NCBI GenBank assembly: GCA_028284065.1
Contig: JANQSJ010000013.1
Location: 1-64,000, forward strand
Source: Parvularculaceae bacterium
Lineage (GTDB): Bacteria > Pseudomonadota > Alphaproteobacteria > Caulobacterales > Parvularculaceae
Length of the DNA stretch: 64,000 nt
Direction of reading: 5' to 3'
The position numbers and the translations under genes were made by a program. The first letter of the stretch is position 1; each line of letters opens with the position of its first letter. The notes beneath the pieces were generated by a model that was not told the origin of the DNA, made no database searches, and worked only from the letters and a program-made list of their open reading frames with translations. Below are positions 17,844-25,892 of the stretch, in pieces.

Positions 17844-18432
17844 AATTCTATCCCTCCGATTGAACGAATTGGCCGTCACACGAAAGCTAGAGACGGCTCG
17901 CCCCCCCATCCCATTGAGGTAAGCGATCACCAGCGTTAACGGCCAGCTGATCGGACGCTAGGGGCCGCATTGCTCAATCGTCAATAAATCAAGGGGGGCC
18001 GTGTCACACTCTCGTCACGACTGTGGCTTAACGAACACAAATTTATTCACGCCCCCTTAACCTACCTTAACGGCCAGTTAACTGCGACGCGTAGGGCGGG
18101 CTCGTTCAGCCTTGCTGCGCAAAGGCAAGTCTGTTTCTGACGGTCGGACCGGCAAGGTTTGCGGCGCAAACAGCTCAGCCGCGGCCCGAATTGACGGAGA
18201 ATCCCGCTAATCTGAAGCGGCGCCAAACAGGGGAAAATCCGCCTTTGAGCCGGCGGCGAGATTGCCGACGACCCGCAAGGCGAAGAAGGGTAACCGACCT
18301 TCGTTGCATTCCGACAGTCGGCGCCGACCGCCCGCGCGAACCGGTTTCGCCTGAAATCGAGGAGGGTCATTCAGATTTCCGCGCGCGCGGATGGCCGAGC
18401 GGACGGCGGCTCGATGAGGCCCTCAGATTTCT
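17844..18432. other. long upstream region of the TonB receptor gene
   Basis: No gene is recognisable in this 589-bp stretch. It is locally AT-rich around 17960-18070 and holds two direct copies of TTAACGGCCAG (17936-17946 and 18067-18077), the palindrome CAGTTAACTG at 18075-18084, and TTAA-N6-TTAA at 18057-18070. These are candidate operator elements for the receptor gene; none matches a regulator site closely enough to name. Confidence 0.45.
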
Positions 18433-19836
18433 TCAAGCCCCGCTCGGCGCGATGTCGCCCGCCACCGTCAACCGATCCCGGCCGGCTGTGAAGGCGACAA
18501 CGCCATGCCACATGTAGGACGGAAACATAACAAGAACGCCGCGCTCCGGAGCGACAAATCTCTCCGGCGGCAATGGGGTCGGCGTGAGAATTCCGGGCTC
18601 GCCGAACTTGAGCCAGCCCGCATGGGGATCGTCTTCAGGTTCAGCGTCGAAACGCAAATGACAGGCCGTGGAGATCCAGCCTTCGGGATGCACGTGATTG
18701 ACGTGAAAACCGTTCGGCGGCAGCAGCACTGACCAGGCGCCCAGCAGGCGGCCATCGCCGTGATTACGCGCGCGCATTGGGTCGTCGCCGCGACCCAACG
18801 CTTCAAGAAAAGTCCTTTTCGGACCTTCGATCGCCTCCGGAAACGCGCGCATCGCCGGGTTGTCCGCCCCGGTGATTGACGAAATCTGGCTGCCGCGCCG
18901 CACCGATTGAAAGAAAGGATGGGTCTTGAATGCGTGTCGCGCGTCGAGCGCATCAACAAAATCGTCCAGATACGCATCAAGGCTGGACCAGCCGGCCGGC
19001 GCCTCCAAACGCGCCCTGAACACAAACGCGTCATAGTCCATGAGTTCGTGTCGGCGGTCATCGCCGGCGACGCGCCAGATCGTCGCCTGCAGCGCGATAT
19101 AGTACTGATTTTCCGGGAATGATGTTCTGAGGCCGGACAGTACATCCTGCGCCCCCTTAAGCTCGCCTGACGCGATCAGCGCCGCGCAATGGGCCGCCTG
19201 CGCCTGTTCCTCGTTCGGCGCGGCGCGCACAAGCCGCTCGCTATGGCGCACGCCCGCCTCCGCATCGCCGCATGCAAGCGCGGCCTTCGACGCGGCATAA
19301 TCAAGAAGCGGCTGGGGTCCAAATCGATCGATCGCCGCATTCAAAAGCGCGTATTCCCGCTCTGAGTCCTCAGCCTGACCGTGCAGCTGCGCGCGCAACA
19401 CATGCAGATTGAACGCATTCGGATTCCTATCGATCGCCGCATCTAGGGCGCTGAATGCAAGCGTCCGATCATTCGTACGCATCCAAACCAGCTGGGCGCG
19501 TTCGCGATGCGCTGTCTCATCAAGCGGAGTCCGCTTGAGGAGCCGTTCATAGGCCACGGCGGCGTCGTCGTATCGATGGTCGCCCGCAAGAGCGCGCGCG
19601 TAGACAAGAAGGCTCTCCGGCGCATCGAGGCCTTTCCTAAAACCGGTCTCCAAGGCTTCGACGGCGGCCGCCTGGCGCCCGGCGTCGCCAAGCGTCGCGG
19701 CGAGGTTGTGGTAGAGGATTGGATCGTCCGGCGCGTGTTCAATCGCGGCGGCAATGGCGTCAGCCGCCTGCATAGGCCGCCCGGCGGCGTGAAGAGCCTG
19801 GGCCTTTCGGATCAAGTCGCTACGGGACGTCGTCAC
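18433..19836 (-). CDS. TPR protein with C-terminal 2OG-Fe(II) oxygenase domain
   Basis: A 467-residue protein read from GTG 19836 (VTTSRSDLIRKAQALHAAGR). The frame is open further 5' but would overlap the divergent hydrolase gene. About residues 5-240 form TPR-like helix pairs (DPILYHNLAATLGDAGRQ and similar). The C-terminal about 170 residues match the putative 2OG-Fe(II) oxygenase family PF13759/TIGR02466: GFHVNHVHPEGWISTACHL (H381, H383), GWLKFGEP, and MFPSYMWHGVVAF (H444) with R453/R455. Such TPR-oxygenase proteins are often found near TonB receptors in Caulobacterales and sphingomonads. The substrate is unknown. The start codon is the least certain part. Confidence 0.85.
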   Translation of the reverse strand: MTTSRSDLIRKAQALHAAGRPMQAADAIAAAIEHAPDDPILYHNLAATLGDAGRQAAAVEALETGFRKGLDAPESLLVYARALAGDHRYDDAAVAYERLLKRTPLDETAHRERAQLVWMRTNDRTLAFSALDAAIDRNPNAFNLHVLRAQLHGQAEDSEREYALLNAAIDRFGPQPLLDYAASKAALACGDAEAGVRHSERLVRAAPNEEQAQAAHCAALIASGELKGAQDVLSGLRTSFPENQYYIALQATIWRVAGDDRRHELMDYDAFVFRARLEAPAGWSSLDAYLDDFVDALDARHAFKTHPFFQSVRRGSQISSITGADNPAMRAFPEAIEGPKRTFLEALGRGDDPMRARNHGDGRLLGAWSVLLPPNGFHVNHVHPEGWISTACHLRFDAEPEDDPHAGWLKFGEPGILTPTPLPPERFVAPERGVLVMFPSYMWHGVVAFTAGRDRLTVAGDIAPSGA

Positions 19837-19919
19837 AAGACACTCGCCATCTTTCGAAATCCCTGACAATAGACCATGCGGCGGCGCGCGGCCGCAACGA
19901 CAAGAGGTAAACAGACGCC

Positions 19920-20786
19920 ATGACCGCCTCGATGCCGAAAGACGCGTTTTTTGAGGTTTCAGACGGCGCGCGCCTGCACGGGCGCCGGTATGCGCCGACA
20001 GGCGAGCCAAAGGGTCTCGTCATCTGCCTGCCCGGCCTGACCCGAAACGAGCGCGATTTCGACGGCGTCGCGCCGATTGTCGCCGCGCTCGGGTTCGACG
20101 TGATCGCCCTTTCCCTGCGCGGGCGCGCGCGATCGTCCTATGCGGACTACAAGACGTACCATCCGGCGCAGTATCGCGACGACGTGCTTGCGGTTCTTGA
20201 ATCGCTAAACGCGACAAGCGCGATCTTCATCGGCACGTCGCTCGGCGGCATCACCACTATGCTCGTGGCGGAAACCGCCGCGGCGCGCATCCGCGCGGCG
20301 ATCATCAACGATGTCGGCCCGGAACTCGCGCCGGAAGGAATCGCACGGATCATGGAATACATGGCCGCGCGTCCGGACGCCCCAACGGAAATGACCTTTG
20401 AGGAGGCGAAGGCCGCGGTCCGCGCCATCAATGATGTCGCCTTTCCCCATGCTGATGACGCTTTTTGGGACGCGTTTACGCGGCGAACGTTCCGCGAGAT
20501 CGACGGCGGGCGGTGGAAGCTTGATTACGACCCGGGCATTTCGAAGGCGTTGGCCGAGCTTGGGCCAGCCCCGGCGCTTGCGCCAGGCTGGGCCGCGCTC
20601 GCCAAGGTCCCGACGCTTCTCGTGCGCGGCGCAATCAGCGACCTTCTGTCTACGGATATCGTCGAGCGCATGCGCGAGGCGCGCCCCGGCTTCGACTATG
20701 TGGAGGCGGAAGATGTCGGCCATGCGCCCATGCTGACGGAGCCGGAGGTCGTGCGCGCAATTAAGGCGTTTCTGGCCAAAGTCTAG
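19920..20786 (+). CDS. alpha/beta hydrolase
   Basis: A 288-residue single-domain hydrolase from ATG 19920. The order is canonical: GLVICLPGLTRNERDFDGVA (oxyanion region), ALSLRGRARSSYADYKTYHP, the nucleophile elbow GTSLGGIT, the acid in VRGAISDLLST and the histidine in AEDVGHAPMLTEPE. The family includes esterases, lactonases and haloperoxidase-like enzymes; nothing points to one substrate. It is divergent from the TPR-oxygenase gene (83 bp) and convergent with cysH. Confidence 0.88.
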   Translation: MTASMPKDAFFEVSDGARLHGRRYAPTGEPKGLVICLPGLTRNERDFDGVAPIVAALGFDVIALSLRGRARSSYADYKTYHPAQYRDDVLAVLESLNATSAIFIGTSLGGITTMLVAETAAARIRAAIINDVGPELAPEGIARIMEYMAARPDAPTEMTFEEAKAAVRAINDVAFPHADDAFWDAFTRRTFREIDGGRWKLDYDPGISKALAELGPAPALAPGWAALAKVPTLLVRGAISDLLSTDIVERMREARPGFDYVEAEDVGHAPMLTEPEVVRAIKAFLAKV

Positions 20787-20903
20787 TTAGCGCGGGTTCG
20801 CCGGCGCAGAAACCGCAAAATAGTCTCGTACCATCGGCCGTCACACGACGCGCGGAAACAACAAATGTAGCGCTTTAGTCCGCCGACGAATTGCGCGCGT
20901 TGT

Positions 20904-21689
20904 CTAAATCTGATGGATGCCGCACTCGGTTTTTTCCGCGCCGCGCCACCGGCCGGAGCGCGAGCCCTCGCCGGGCGCGACGGGCTTGGTGCAGGGCCAG
21001 CAGCCGATCGACGCAAAGCCTTGCGCCACAAGCGGATGCGCGGGCAAGTTTTCCCGCTCGGCGTAGGCGGCGATCTCATCCGCGGACCATTGGCTCAAGG
21101 GGTTGACCTTCACCTTGCCGTTCGCCGCCTCGAAGGTCGGCAGCGCCGCGCGCAAGCCCCCCTGAAATTGCTTCCGCCCCGTGATCCAGGCGTCAAATCC
21201 CTGAAGCGCGTCCGCCAGGGGGCGGACCTTGCGCGCCGCGCAGCACGCGTCCGCGTCGCGCCGCCAGAGATCTCCATTGGGATCGCGCGCGACGATATCA
21301 TCCTTGTCCGGATGAACATCAATAACGTTTGTGAGGCCGAACGACGACGCCGTCTTCTTGCGATAGGTCAGGGTCTGGGCGAAGTGCTTGCCCGTATCGA
21401 GGAAAATGACGGGCAGGTCGGGCGCGACGTCCGCGACAAGCCGCAACAGCGCCGCCGATTCGGCGCCGAACGACGAAACGAGCGCGATTCGGTCCGCAAA
21501 AGACTCAACGGCGATGCGGATCGCCTCTCGGGTCGAGGCCACGCGCCGGTCAAGCCCTTCGCCGGTCGCCAGGGCGTCGAACGAGCGCGCGCGCGCATTG
21601 AGGTCAAGACAGATGTCTTCCGCCCCCGCATCCGGCGACAGCGGATCGACGCGGGTCGCTGGGTCCTCTTTGAGCGCAAGCTGTGGCAT
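20904..21689 (-). CDS. cysH: phosphoadenylyl/adenylyl-sulfate reductase (iron-sulfur type)
   Basis: A 261-residue PAPS/APS reductase. SFGAESAALLRLV (73-85) is the nucleotide-binding loop, and DTGKHFAQTLTYR is conserved. The protein has CC at 149-150 and CxxC at 230-233, the four cysteines that hold a [4Fe-4S] cluster, plus the catalytic ECGIH (C256) near the C terminus. Cluster-bearing members prefer APS, so direct APS reduction is likelier than PAPS reduction. It is the last gene of the minus-strand cys operon, 49 bp after the DUF934 gene. The product, sulfite, feeds CysI. Confidence 0.94.
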   Translation of the reverse strand: MPQLALKEDPATRVDPLSPDAGAEDICLDLNARARSFDALATGEGLDRRVASTREAIRIAVESFADRIALVSSFGAESAALLRLVADVAPDLPVIFLDTGKHFAQTLTYRKKTASSFGLTNVIDVHPDKDDIVARDPNGDLWRRDADACCAARKVRPLADALQGFDAWITGRKQFQGGLRAALPTFEAANGKVKVNPLSQWSADEIAAYAERENLPAHPLVAQGFASIGCWPCTKPVAPGEGSRSGRWRGAEKTECGIHQI

Positions 21690-21738
21690 ATTTCCTGTTC
21701 CGTCTACGAATTACCCAAAAACCCGCCCCCCTTTTCTC

Positions 21739-22248
21739 CTACGCGGCCACGGCGCGCCTCGGACTCTTGCCGGCGGCGCGCGCCCTCAGGCGCCAGACCG
21801 GTTCGGCGTCGTCGGCCGCGCCCTGGTAGAAACAGGAAAACTCCCGCACCGCGTCCACTATTCCTTCCAGCGCCGCATCATCTGCCTCCACAACCGTGAC
21901 GCCGACGCGCGCCATGAACAGCGCCTGATCGCGTCCGATATCGCCTTTAGCAATGATATCCCCGGAAAACCCTAATTGCTCCCTCAGGACGCGCGCTTGT
22001 GAATACGCGCGACCGTCCGTGAACGCCGGGAAGTTCAGGATAATGGCGTCGACCCCTCCAAGGCGGCCGGCGAGGCCGCGGACGTCAACGTCGTTTTCAA
22101 GGGCGAGCGCGGTTACCGCGGGCGCTTGCGAGGCGTCGGCGGCCGCATCAACCGACGGCGCCGCGTTATCGTCCGGCGAAACGATGCGCAATTCGATATC
22201 TTCGCACGCGGCGGCGCCGCTTCCGGCGTCAAGTCTAATGAACGCCAT
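21739..22248 (-). CDS. DUF934 protein of the sulfite reduction operon
   Basis: A 169-residue protein starting MAFIRLDAGSG at ATG 22248, overlapping the end of cysI by 14 bp. The core is DVRGLAGRLGGVDAIILNFP, then FTDGRAYSQARVLREQLGF and GDIGRDQALFMARVGVTVVE, the DUF934 (PF06073) pattern. The family is found almost only beside cysI/cysH and is assumed to help sulfite reduction, but its activity has not been established to my knowledge. The C-terminal about 15 residues are basic and variable. Confidence 0.88.
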   Translation of the reverse strand: MAFIRLDAGSGAAACEDIELRIVSPDDNAAPSVDAAADASQAPAVTALALENDVDVRGLAGRLGGVDAIILNFPAFTDGRAYSQARVLREQLGFSGDIIAKGDIGRDQALFMARVGVTVVEADDAALEGIVDAVREFSCFYQGAADDAEPVWRLRARAAGKSPRRAVAA

Positions 22249-23905
22249 AGATCGCCTCCTTGAAGGGCGCATCGCCGAGGCGGCGGAAAGCGTCGAGGAA
22301 CCGTTCCTCGGGCGCCGCGCGCCGCTCCTTGTAAAGATCGATAAGCCGGCGCACCGCCGCCACGGTCTCGTCCGCGGAGAGGGCGCGCCCCTGGATAGCG
22401 GCGAGGCTGGCGTCGTCCGACGCCGACCCCCCGAGCAGGATCTGGTAGAATTCCTCGCCCTTCTTATCGACGCCGAGAATCCCGATATGCCCCACATGGT
22501 GATGCCCGCAGGCGTTGATGCAGCCTGAGATCTTTATCTTCAGATCGCCGATATCCTGTTCGTCGCCATGGGCGGCGAGGTCGGAGCCGATGCGCTGGGC
22601 GAGCGGGATCGATCGGGCGTTGGCGAGACTGCAATAGTCGAGCCCCGGGCAGGCGATGATATCGCTCGCCTTCTCGATATTCGGCGTTGCAAGGCCGGCG
22701 GCGTCGAGCGCGCGCCACACGTCCGGCAGATCCCGAAGACGCACATGCGGCAGGACGAGGTTCTGCTCATGGGTCGCGCGCGCCTCGTCAAACGAAAACC
22801 GTTCGGCGAGGTCTGCGACGACCTCCATCTGCGCGTCGGTAATGTCACCAGGCGGAATGTCCGGGTCTTTCAGCGACACGTTGACGATGCGATAGCCAGG
22901 CGCCTTGTGGGCGGCCGTGTTCGCGTCGCGCCAGGCGCGAAACGCCGCGTTCGCTTCGGCGAAGCGCGCGACGTCGCCATCTTCATCCGCCAGATCTTCG
23001 GCCGCCAGCGCCTCGAACGCCGGCGGCGCGAAATAGGCGTTAATGCGATCGACTTCCTCGGGCGGCAGATCGACCGCATCCCGGCGCAGCGTCGCCCATT
23101 CGGCCTCGACTTTTTCCCGGAACGCCTCAACGCCAAGCGCGTTGACGAGGATCTTTATCCGCGCCTTGTACTTGTTATCGCGACGCCCTTCGAGATTGTA
23201 GACGCGCAAGATCGCCTCAAGATACGAAAGCAGATGCTCCTTGGGCAGAAAGTCGCGCACGACTGCGCCGATATGGGGCGTGCGGCCGAGTCCGCCGCCG
23301 ACCAGCACCTCGAAGCCGGCCTCGCCGTCGCGTTCATGCAGGCGCAAGCCGATATCGTGAACGCGCACGGCGGCGCGGTCCGTCGCCGCCGCCGTCACGG
23401 CGATCTTGAATTTGCGCGGCAGGAATGAAAACTCCGGATGAAACGTCGACCACTGACGAATGACTTCGCACCAGACGCGCGGGTCTTCGATTTCGTCGGC
23501 GGCGGCGCCGGCGTACTGGTCGGTCGTCACATTGCGGATGCAGTTGCCCGACGTCTGGATGGCGTGCATCTCGACCTCGGCGAGTTCGTCGAGAATTTTC
23601 GGCGCATCGACGAGAGACGGCCAGTTGAACTGAATGTTCTGCCGCGTGGTGATATGGCCATAGCCCTTGTCATAGGTCCGCGCGATGCGCGCCAGCCGGC
23701 GCAGTTGCCGCGATGAGAGAACGCCGTAAGGGATCGCCACGCGCAGCATGTAAGCGTGCAGTTGCAGATAGAGGCCATTCATGAGCCGCAGGGGCTTGAA
23801 CTGGTCTTCGGTCAGCTCGCCGGAAAGACGGCGCGCCACTTGCCCTTTGAACTGAGCGACGCGATCGCGGACGATCGCCGCATCAAATTCGTCATAGCGG
23901 TACAT
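22235..23905 (-). CDS. cysI: nitrite/sulfite reductase hemoprotein
   Basis: A 556-residue siroheme-[4Fe-4S] reductase. Two ferredoxin-like half domains and two catalytic domains can be followed: HITTRQNIQFNW (84-95) and SGNCIRNVT (119-127) in the first half, VLVGGGLGRTPHIG, and the cluster cysteines C419 and C425 (ACPGLDYC) and C462 and C466 (SGCINACGHHH) near the C terminus. It reduces sulfite to sulfide with six electrons. No flavoprotein subunit gene (cysJ) is present, so ferredoxin or another donor is expected. It sits between DUF2849 and DUF934 genes in the cys operon; the siroheme comes from CysG encoded upstream. Confidence 0.93.
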   Translation of the reverse strand: MYRYDEFDAAIVRDRVAQFKGQVARRLSGELTEDQFKPLRLMNGLYLQLHAYMLRVAIPYGVLSSRQLRRLARIARTYDKGYGHITTRQNIQFNWPSLVDAPKILDELAEVEMHAIQTSGNCIRNVTTDQYAGAAADEIEDPRVWCEVIRQWSTFHPEFSFLPRKFKIAVTAAATDRAAVRVHDIGLRLHERDGEAGFEVLVGGGLGRTPHIGAVVRDFLPKEHLLSYLEAILRVYNLEGRRDNKYKARIKILVNALGVEAFREKVEAEWATLRRDAVDLPPEEVDRINAYFAPPAFEALAAEDLADEDGDVARFAEANAAFRAWRDANTAAHKAPGYRIVNVSLKDPDIPPGDITDAQMEVVADLAERFSFDEARATHEQNLVLPHVRLRDLPDVWRALDAAGLATPNIEKASDIIACPGLDYCSLANARSIPLAQRIGSDLAAHGDEQDIGDLKIKISGCINACGHHHVGHIGILGVDKKGEEFYQILLGGSASDDASLAAIQGRALSADETVAAVRRLIDLYKERRAAPEERFLDAFRRLGDAPFKEAIYGVH

Positions 23906-23910
23906 GGCGG

Positions 23911-24222
23911 CTATCGTTCCCCTACGGAGGTTGCGCCGCCGTCCGGCGCCGCTTGCTTGCCGAGATCAGGCCGCACGGTCGGCCCGGCGTTACGAATCGA
24001 CTCTTTCCAGGCCTCACGCCCCGCCGGCGCGCCGTCCTCGGCGACGTCGATAAGATAGGCGCCGGCGATTTCGGCGCCGCGGGCGAGCGTCCGCGCAAGC
24101 GCGTCCTTGGCGGCGGCGTCTTCGAATCGCGCCGCGTCGCGGAGACGCTCGACAAAGCCGTCCCCCACCCCGAGATAGACGACGCGGCCGTCGGCCAGGA
24201 GGTTCGCCGTCACCGCTTTCAC
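23911..24222 (-). CDS. DUF2849 protein
   Basis: A 103-residue protein, MKAVTANLLADGRVVYLGVG, followed by alanine-rich helices with LARTLARGAEIAGAYLIDV. It matches DUF2849 (PF11011), a small family seen next to cysI/cysG in alphaproteobacteria. Its ATG shares ATGA with the cysG stop and its stop is five bases before cysI, so translation of the three genes is coupled. Its role in sulfite reduction is inferred only from this context. Confidence 0.85.
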   Translation of the reverse strand: MKAVTANLLADGRVVYLGVGDGFVERLRDAARFEDAAAKDALARTLARGAEIAGAYLIDVAEDGAPAGREAWKESIRNAGPTVRPDLGKQAAPDGGATSVGER

Positions 24223-25625
24223 GCCGTCATCCTTTCCTCAGCGACGAAACCGACCGCGCGCGGCGCGGCGAACGCCGCCGTCTCGCCGATGACGAGGAGC
24301 GCCGGCCCCTTGACGCCGCCCGCACAGACGAGGTCGGGCAATGACGCGGCCGTTCCCACAAGGATTTTTTCGTCCGGCAGCGTTCCATTTTCGATGACGG
24401 CGGCGGGCGTCGCGGGGTCGAGACCGCTGGAATTCAGACGCTCAGAAATCGCGCGCGCCTTGCCGACCCCCATATAGACAACGAGCGTCTGATCGAGGGC
24501 GGCGAGGCTCGCCCAGTCGAGATCAGGATCAGCGTCGCCCTTGGCGTGGCCGGTGACGAAGGTGACGGCCTGGGCGTGGTTTCTGTGGGTTAGCGGCAGG
24601 CCCGCGCTCGCCGCGCATCCGGTTGCGGCCGTGACGCCCGGCGTCACATGCGCGTCGACGCCGGCGGCGCGCAGCGTCTCCAATTCCTCGCCGCCGCGCC
24701 CGAAAACGAACGGGTCCCCGCCCTTGAGGCGCACGACCATTTTTCCCTCGCGCGCAAGCGAGATCATCATCTCTTCAATGTCTTCCTGCGGCACGGCGTG
24801 GTCTGCCTTCGCCTTGCCGACAAAAACCCGGTCCGCGTCGCGCCGGGCGAGCGCAAGGACCTCCTCGCCCACGAGCCGGTCGTACAGAATAACGTCCGCA
24901 TTCTGTATAAGTCGCAAGGCGCGCAGCGTCAGTAGCTCCGGGTCGCCGGGCCCTGCGCCCACGATGTGGACGACGCCGCGCCGCGCATCGTCTTTGGACG
25001 GCGCATTAACCGCGGCGAGCATCTTCTCGCGCGCGCCCGCTTCGTCGCCTGAAAGGAAGGCAGCGGCAATGTCGCCGTCAAAAACCCGCTCCCAGAAGGC
25101 GCGGCGGCCGTCCGGCGCGATTTTGGCGGCGACGGACGCCCGGAAGGACTTCGCGAACGCCGCGAGATCGCCGACGCGGGCCGGCAGGAGCGCCTCGACT
25201 TTCGCGCGGAGGCGTCGGCCCAGCACCGGCGCCGCGCCTGCGGTCGACACCGCAACGACGACCTCGCCGCGGTCGATAATTGATGGCGTATAGAAATCAG
25301 ACGCATCCGGAACGTCGACGACGTTTGTCGGAACGCCCGCGGCGCGCGCCATCGCGCCGATGCGCCGGGCCTCCGCTTCATCCTCGATCGCCACGAATAC
25401 GAGGGCGGCGCCTACGAAGTCGCCCGCCTCGGGCGGCCGGTCAATCAGCGCGGCGCGTTCCGACCATTCAGCCCAGAGGTCCGGCGCAAAGCACGGCCAG
25501 ATAATGCGGAGATCGGCGCCCTCGCCATGGACGAGCCGCGCCTTTCGCGCCGCGAGGTCGCCGCCGCCAATAATGACGATGCGGGCGCCCCTAAGCTTGT
25601 GGAACGCCGGAAAAAGCTCGGCCAT
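24219..25625 (-). CDS. cysG: siroheme synthase (dehydrogenase/ferrochelatase + uroporphyrinogen methyltransferase)
   Basis: A 468-residue bifunctional-type enzyme. Residues 1 to about 210 hold the precorrin-2 dehydrogenase/sirohydrochlorin ferrochelatase part (FHKLRGARIVIIGGGDLAAR, GRRLRAKVEALLP). Residues about 220-460 hold the SAM-dependent uroporphyrinogen III methyltransferase part (VHIVGAGPGDPELLTLRAL, VVRLKGGDPFVFGRGGEELE, TPGVTAATGCAA). It makes siroheme, the cofactor of CysI encoded two genes later. It is the first gene of the cys operon, divergent from the LysR gene. Confidence 0.94.
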   Translation of the reverse strand: MAELFPAFHKLRGARIVIIGGGDLAARKARLVHGEGADLRIIWPCFAPDLWAEWSERAALIDRPPEAGDFVGAALVFVAIEDEAEARRIGAMARAAGVPTNVVDVPDASDFYTPSIIDRGEVVVAVSTAGAAPVLGRRLRAKVEALLPARVGDLAAFAKSFRASVAAKIAPDGRRAFWERVFDGDIAAAFLSGDEAGAREKMLAAVNAPSKDDARRGVVHIVGAGPGDPELLTLRALRLIQNADVILYDRLVGEEVLALARRDADRVFVGKAKADHAVPQEDIEEMMISLAREGKMVVRLKGGDPFVFGRGGEELETLRAAGVDAHVTPGVTAATGCAASAGLPLTHRNHAQAVTFVTGHAKGDADPDLDWASLAALDQTLVVYMGVGKARAISERLNSSGLDPATPAAVIENGTLPDEKILVGTAASLPDLVCAGGVKGPALLVIGETAAFAAPRAVGFVAEERMTA

Positions 25626-25680
25626 GGCTGATCCTCCCTGCCGTCGACAATCGGCGCGCGGCCCTCGACAACGGAGAAAA

Positions 25681-25695
25681 GCTATGAACTATAGC
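25681..25695. promoter_or_regulatory. candidate operator between cysG and the LysR gene
   Basis: GCTAT-N5-ATAGC is a perfect 5-bp inverted repeat, 55 bp upstream of cysG in an otherwise AT-richer 267-bp divergent gap. It includes a T-N11-A arrangement suitable for a LysR-type regulator. Assignment to the neighbouring regulator is inference. Confidence 0.35.
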
Positions 25696-25892
25696 GAAGC
25701 GAGAAAATGCAGAAATTTTCCGTCAAAGCAGAGAAGAGCTATTCCTATGAGGCACTTGGCGACATCAAAGCGCTGGAGCGACATCACGACTCCGTGCGTT
25801 GAGGCTTCTAATTACCTCAATATTTCAGGTTGCTACCCGCGACCTAGTCGGCAACCAGCCTCGTCACGCGACGACGCAGCGCATTAGCAGAG

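Noticed and set aside
18057-18070. A CtrA binding site in the TonB receptor upstream region
   Set aside because: The element is TTAA-N6-TTAA, whereas the CtrA consensus has seven bases between half sites; not close enough to claim.
18385-18470. A tRNA-Ser/Leu-like GGCCGAGCGG segment
   Set aside because: No T-loop consensus, anticodon stem or acceptor pairing accompanies it, and it overlaps the end of the TPR-oxygenase gene region.
20913-21899. A 328-codon open frame antisense to cysH
   Set aside because: It is a shadow of cysH and its upstream gap; no recognisable motifs.
25684-25887. A 67-codon plus-strand frame with GGAG before ATG in the cysG-LysR gap
   Set aside because: No recognisable protein, and it covers the divergent promoter region; the apparent ribosome binding site is likely chance.
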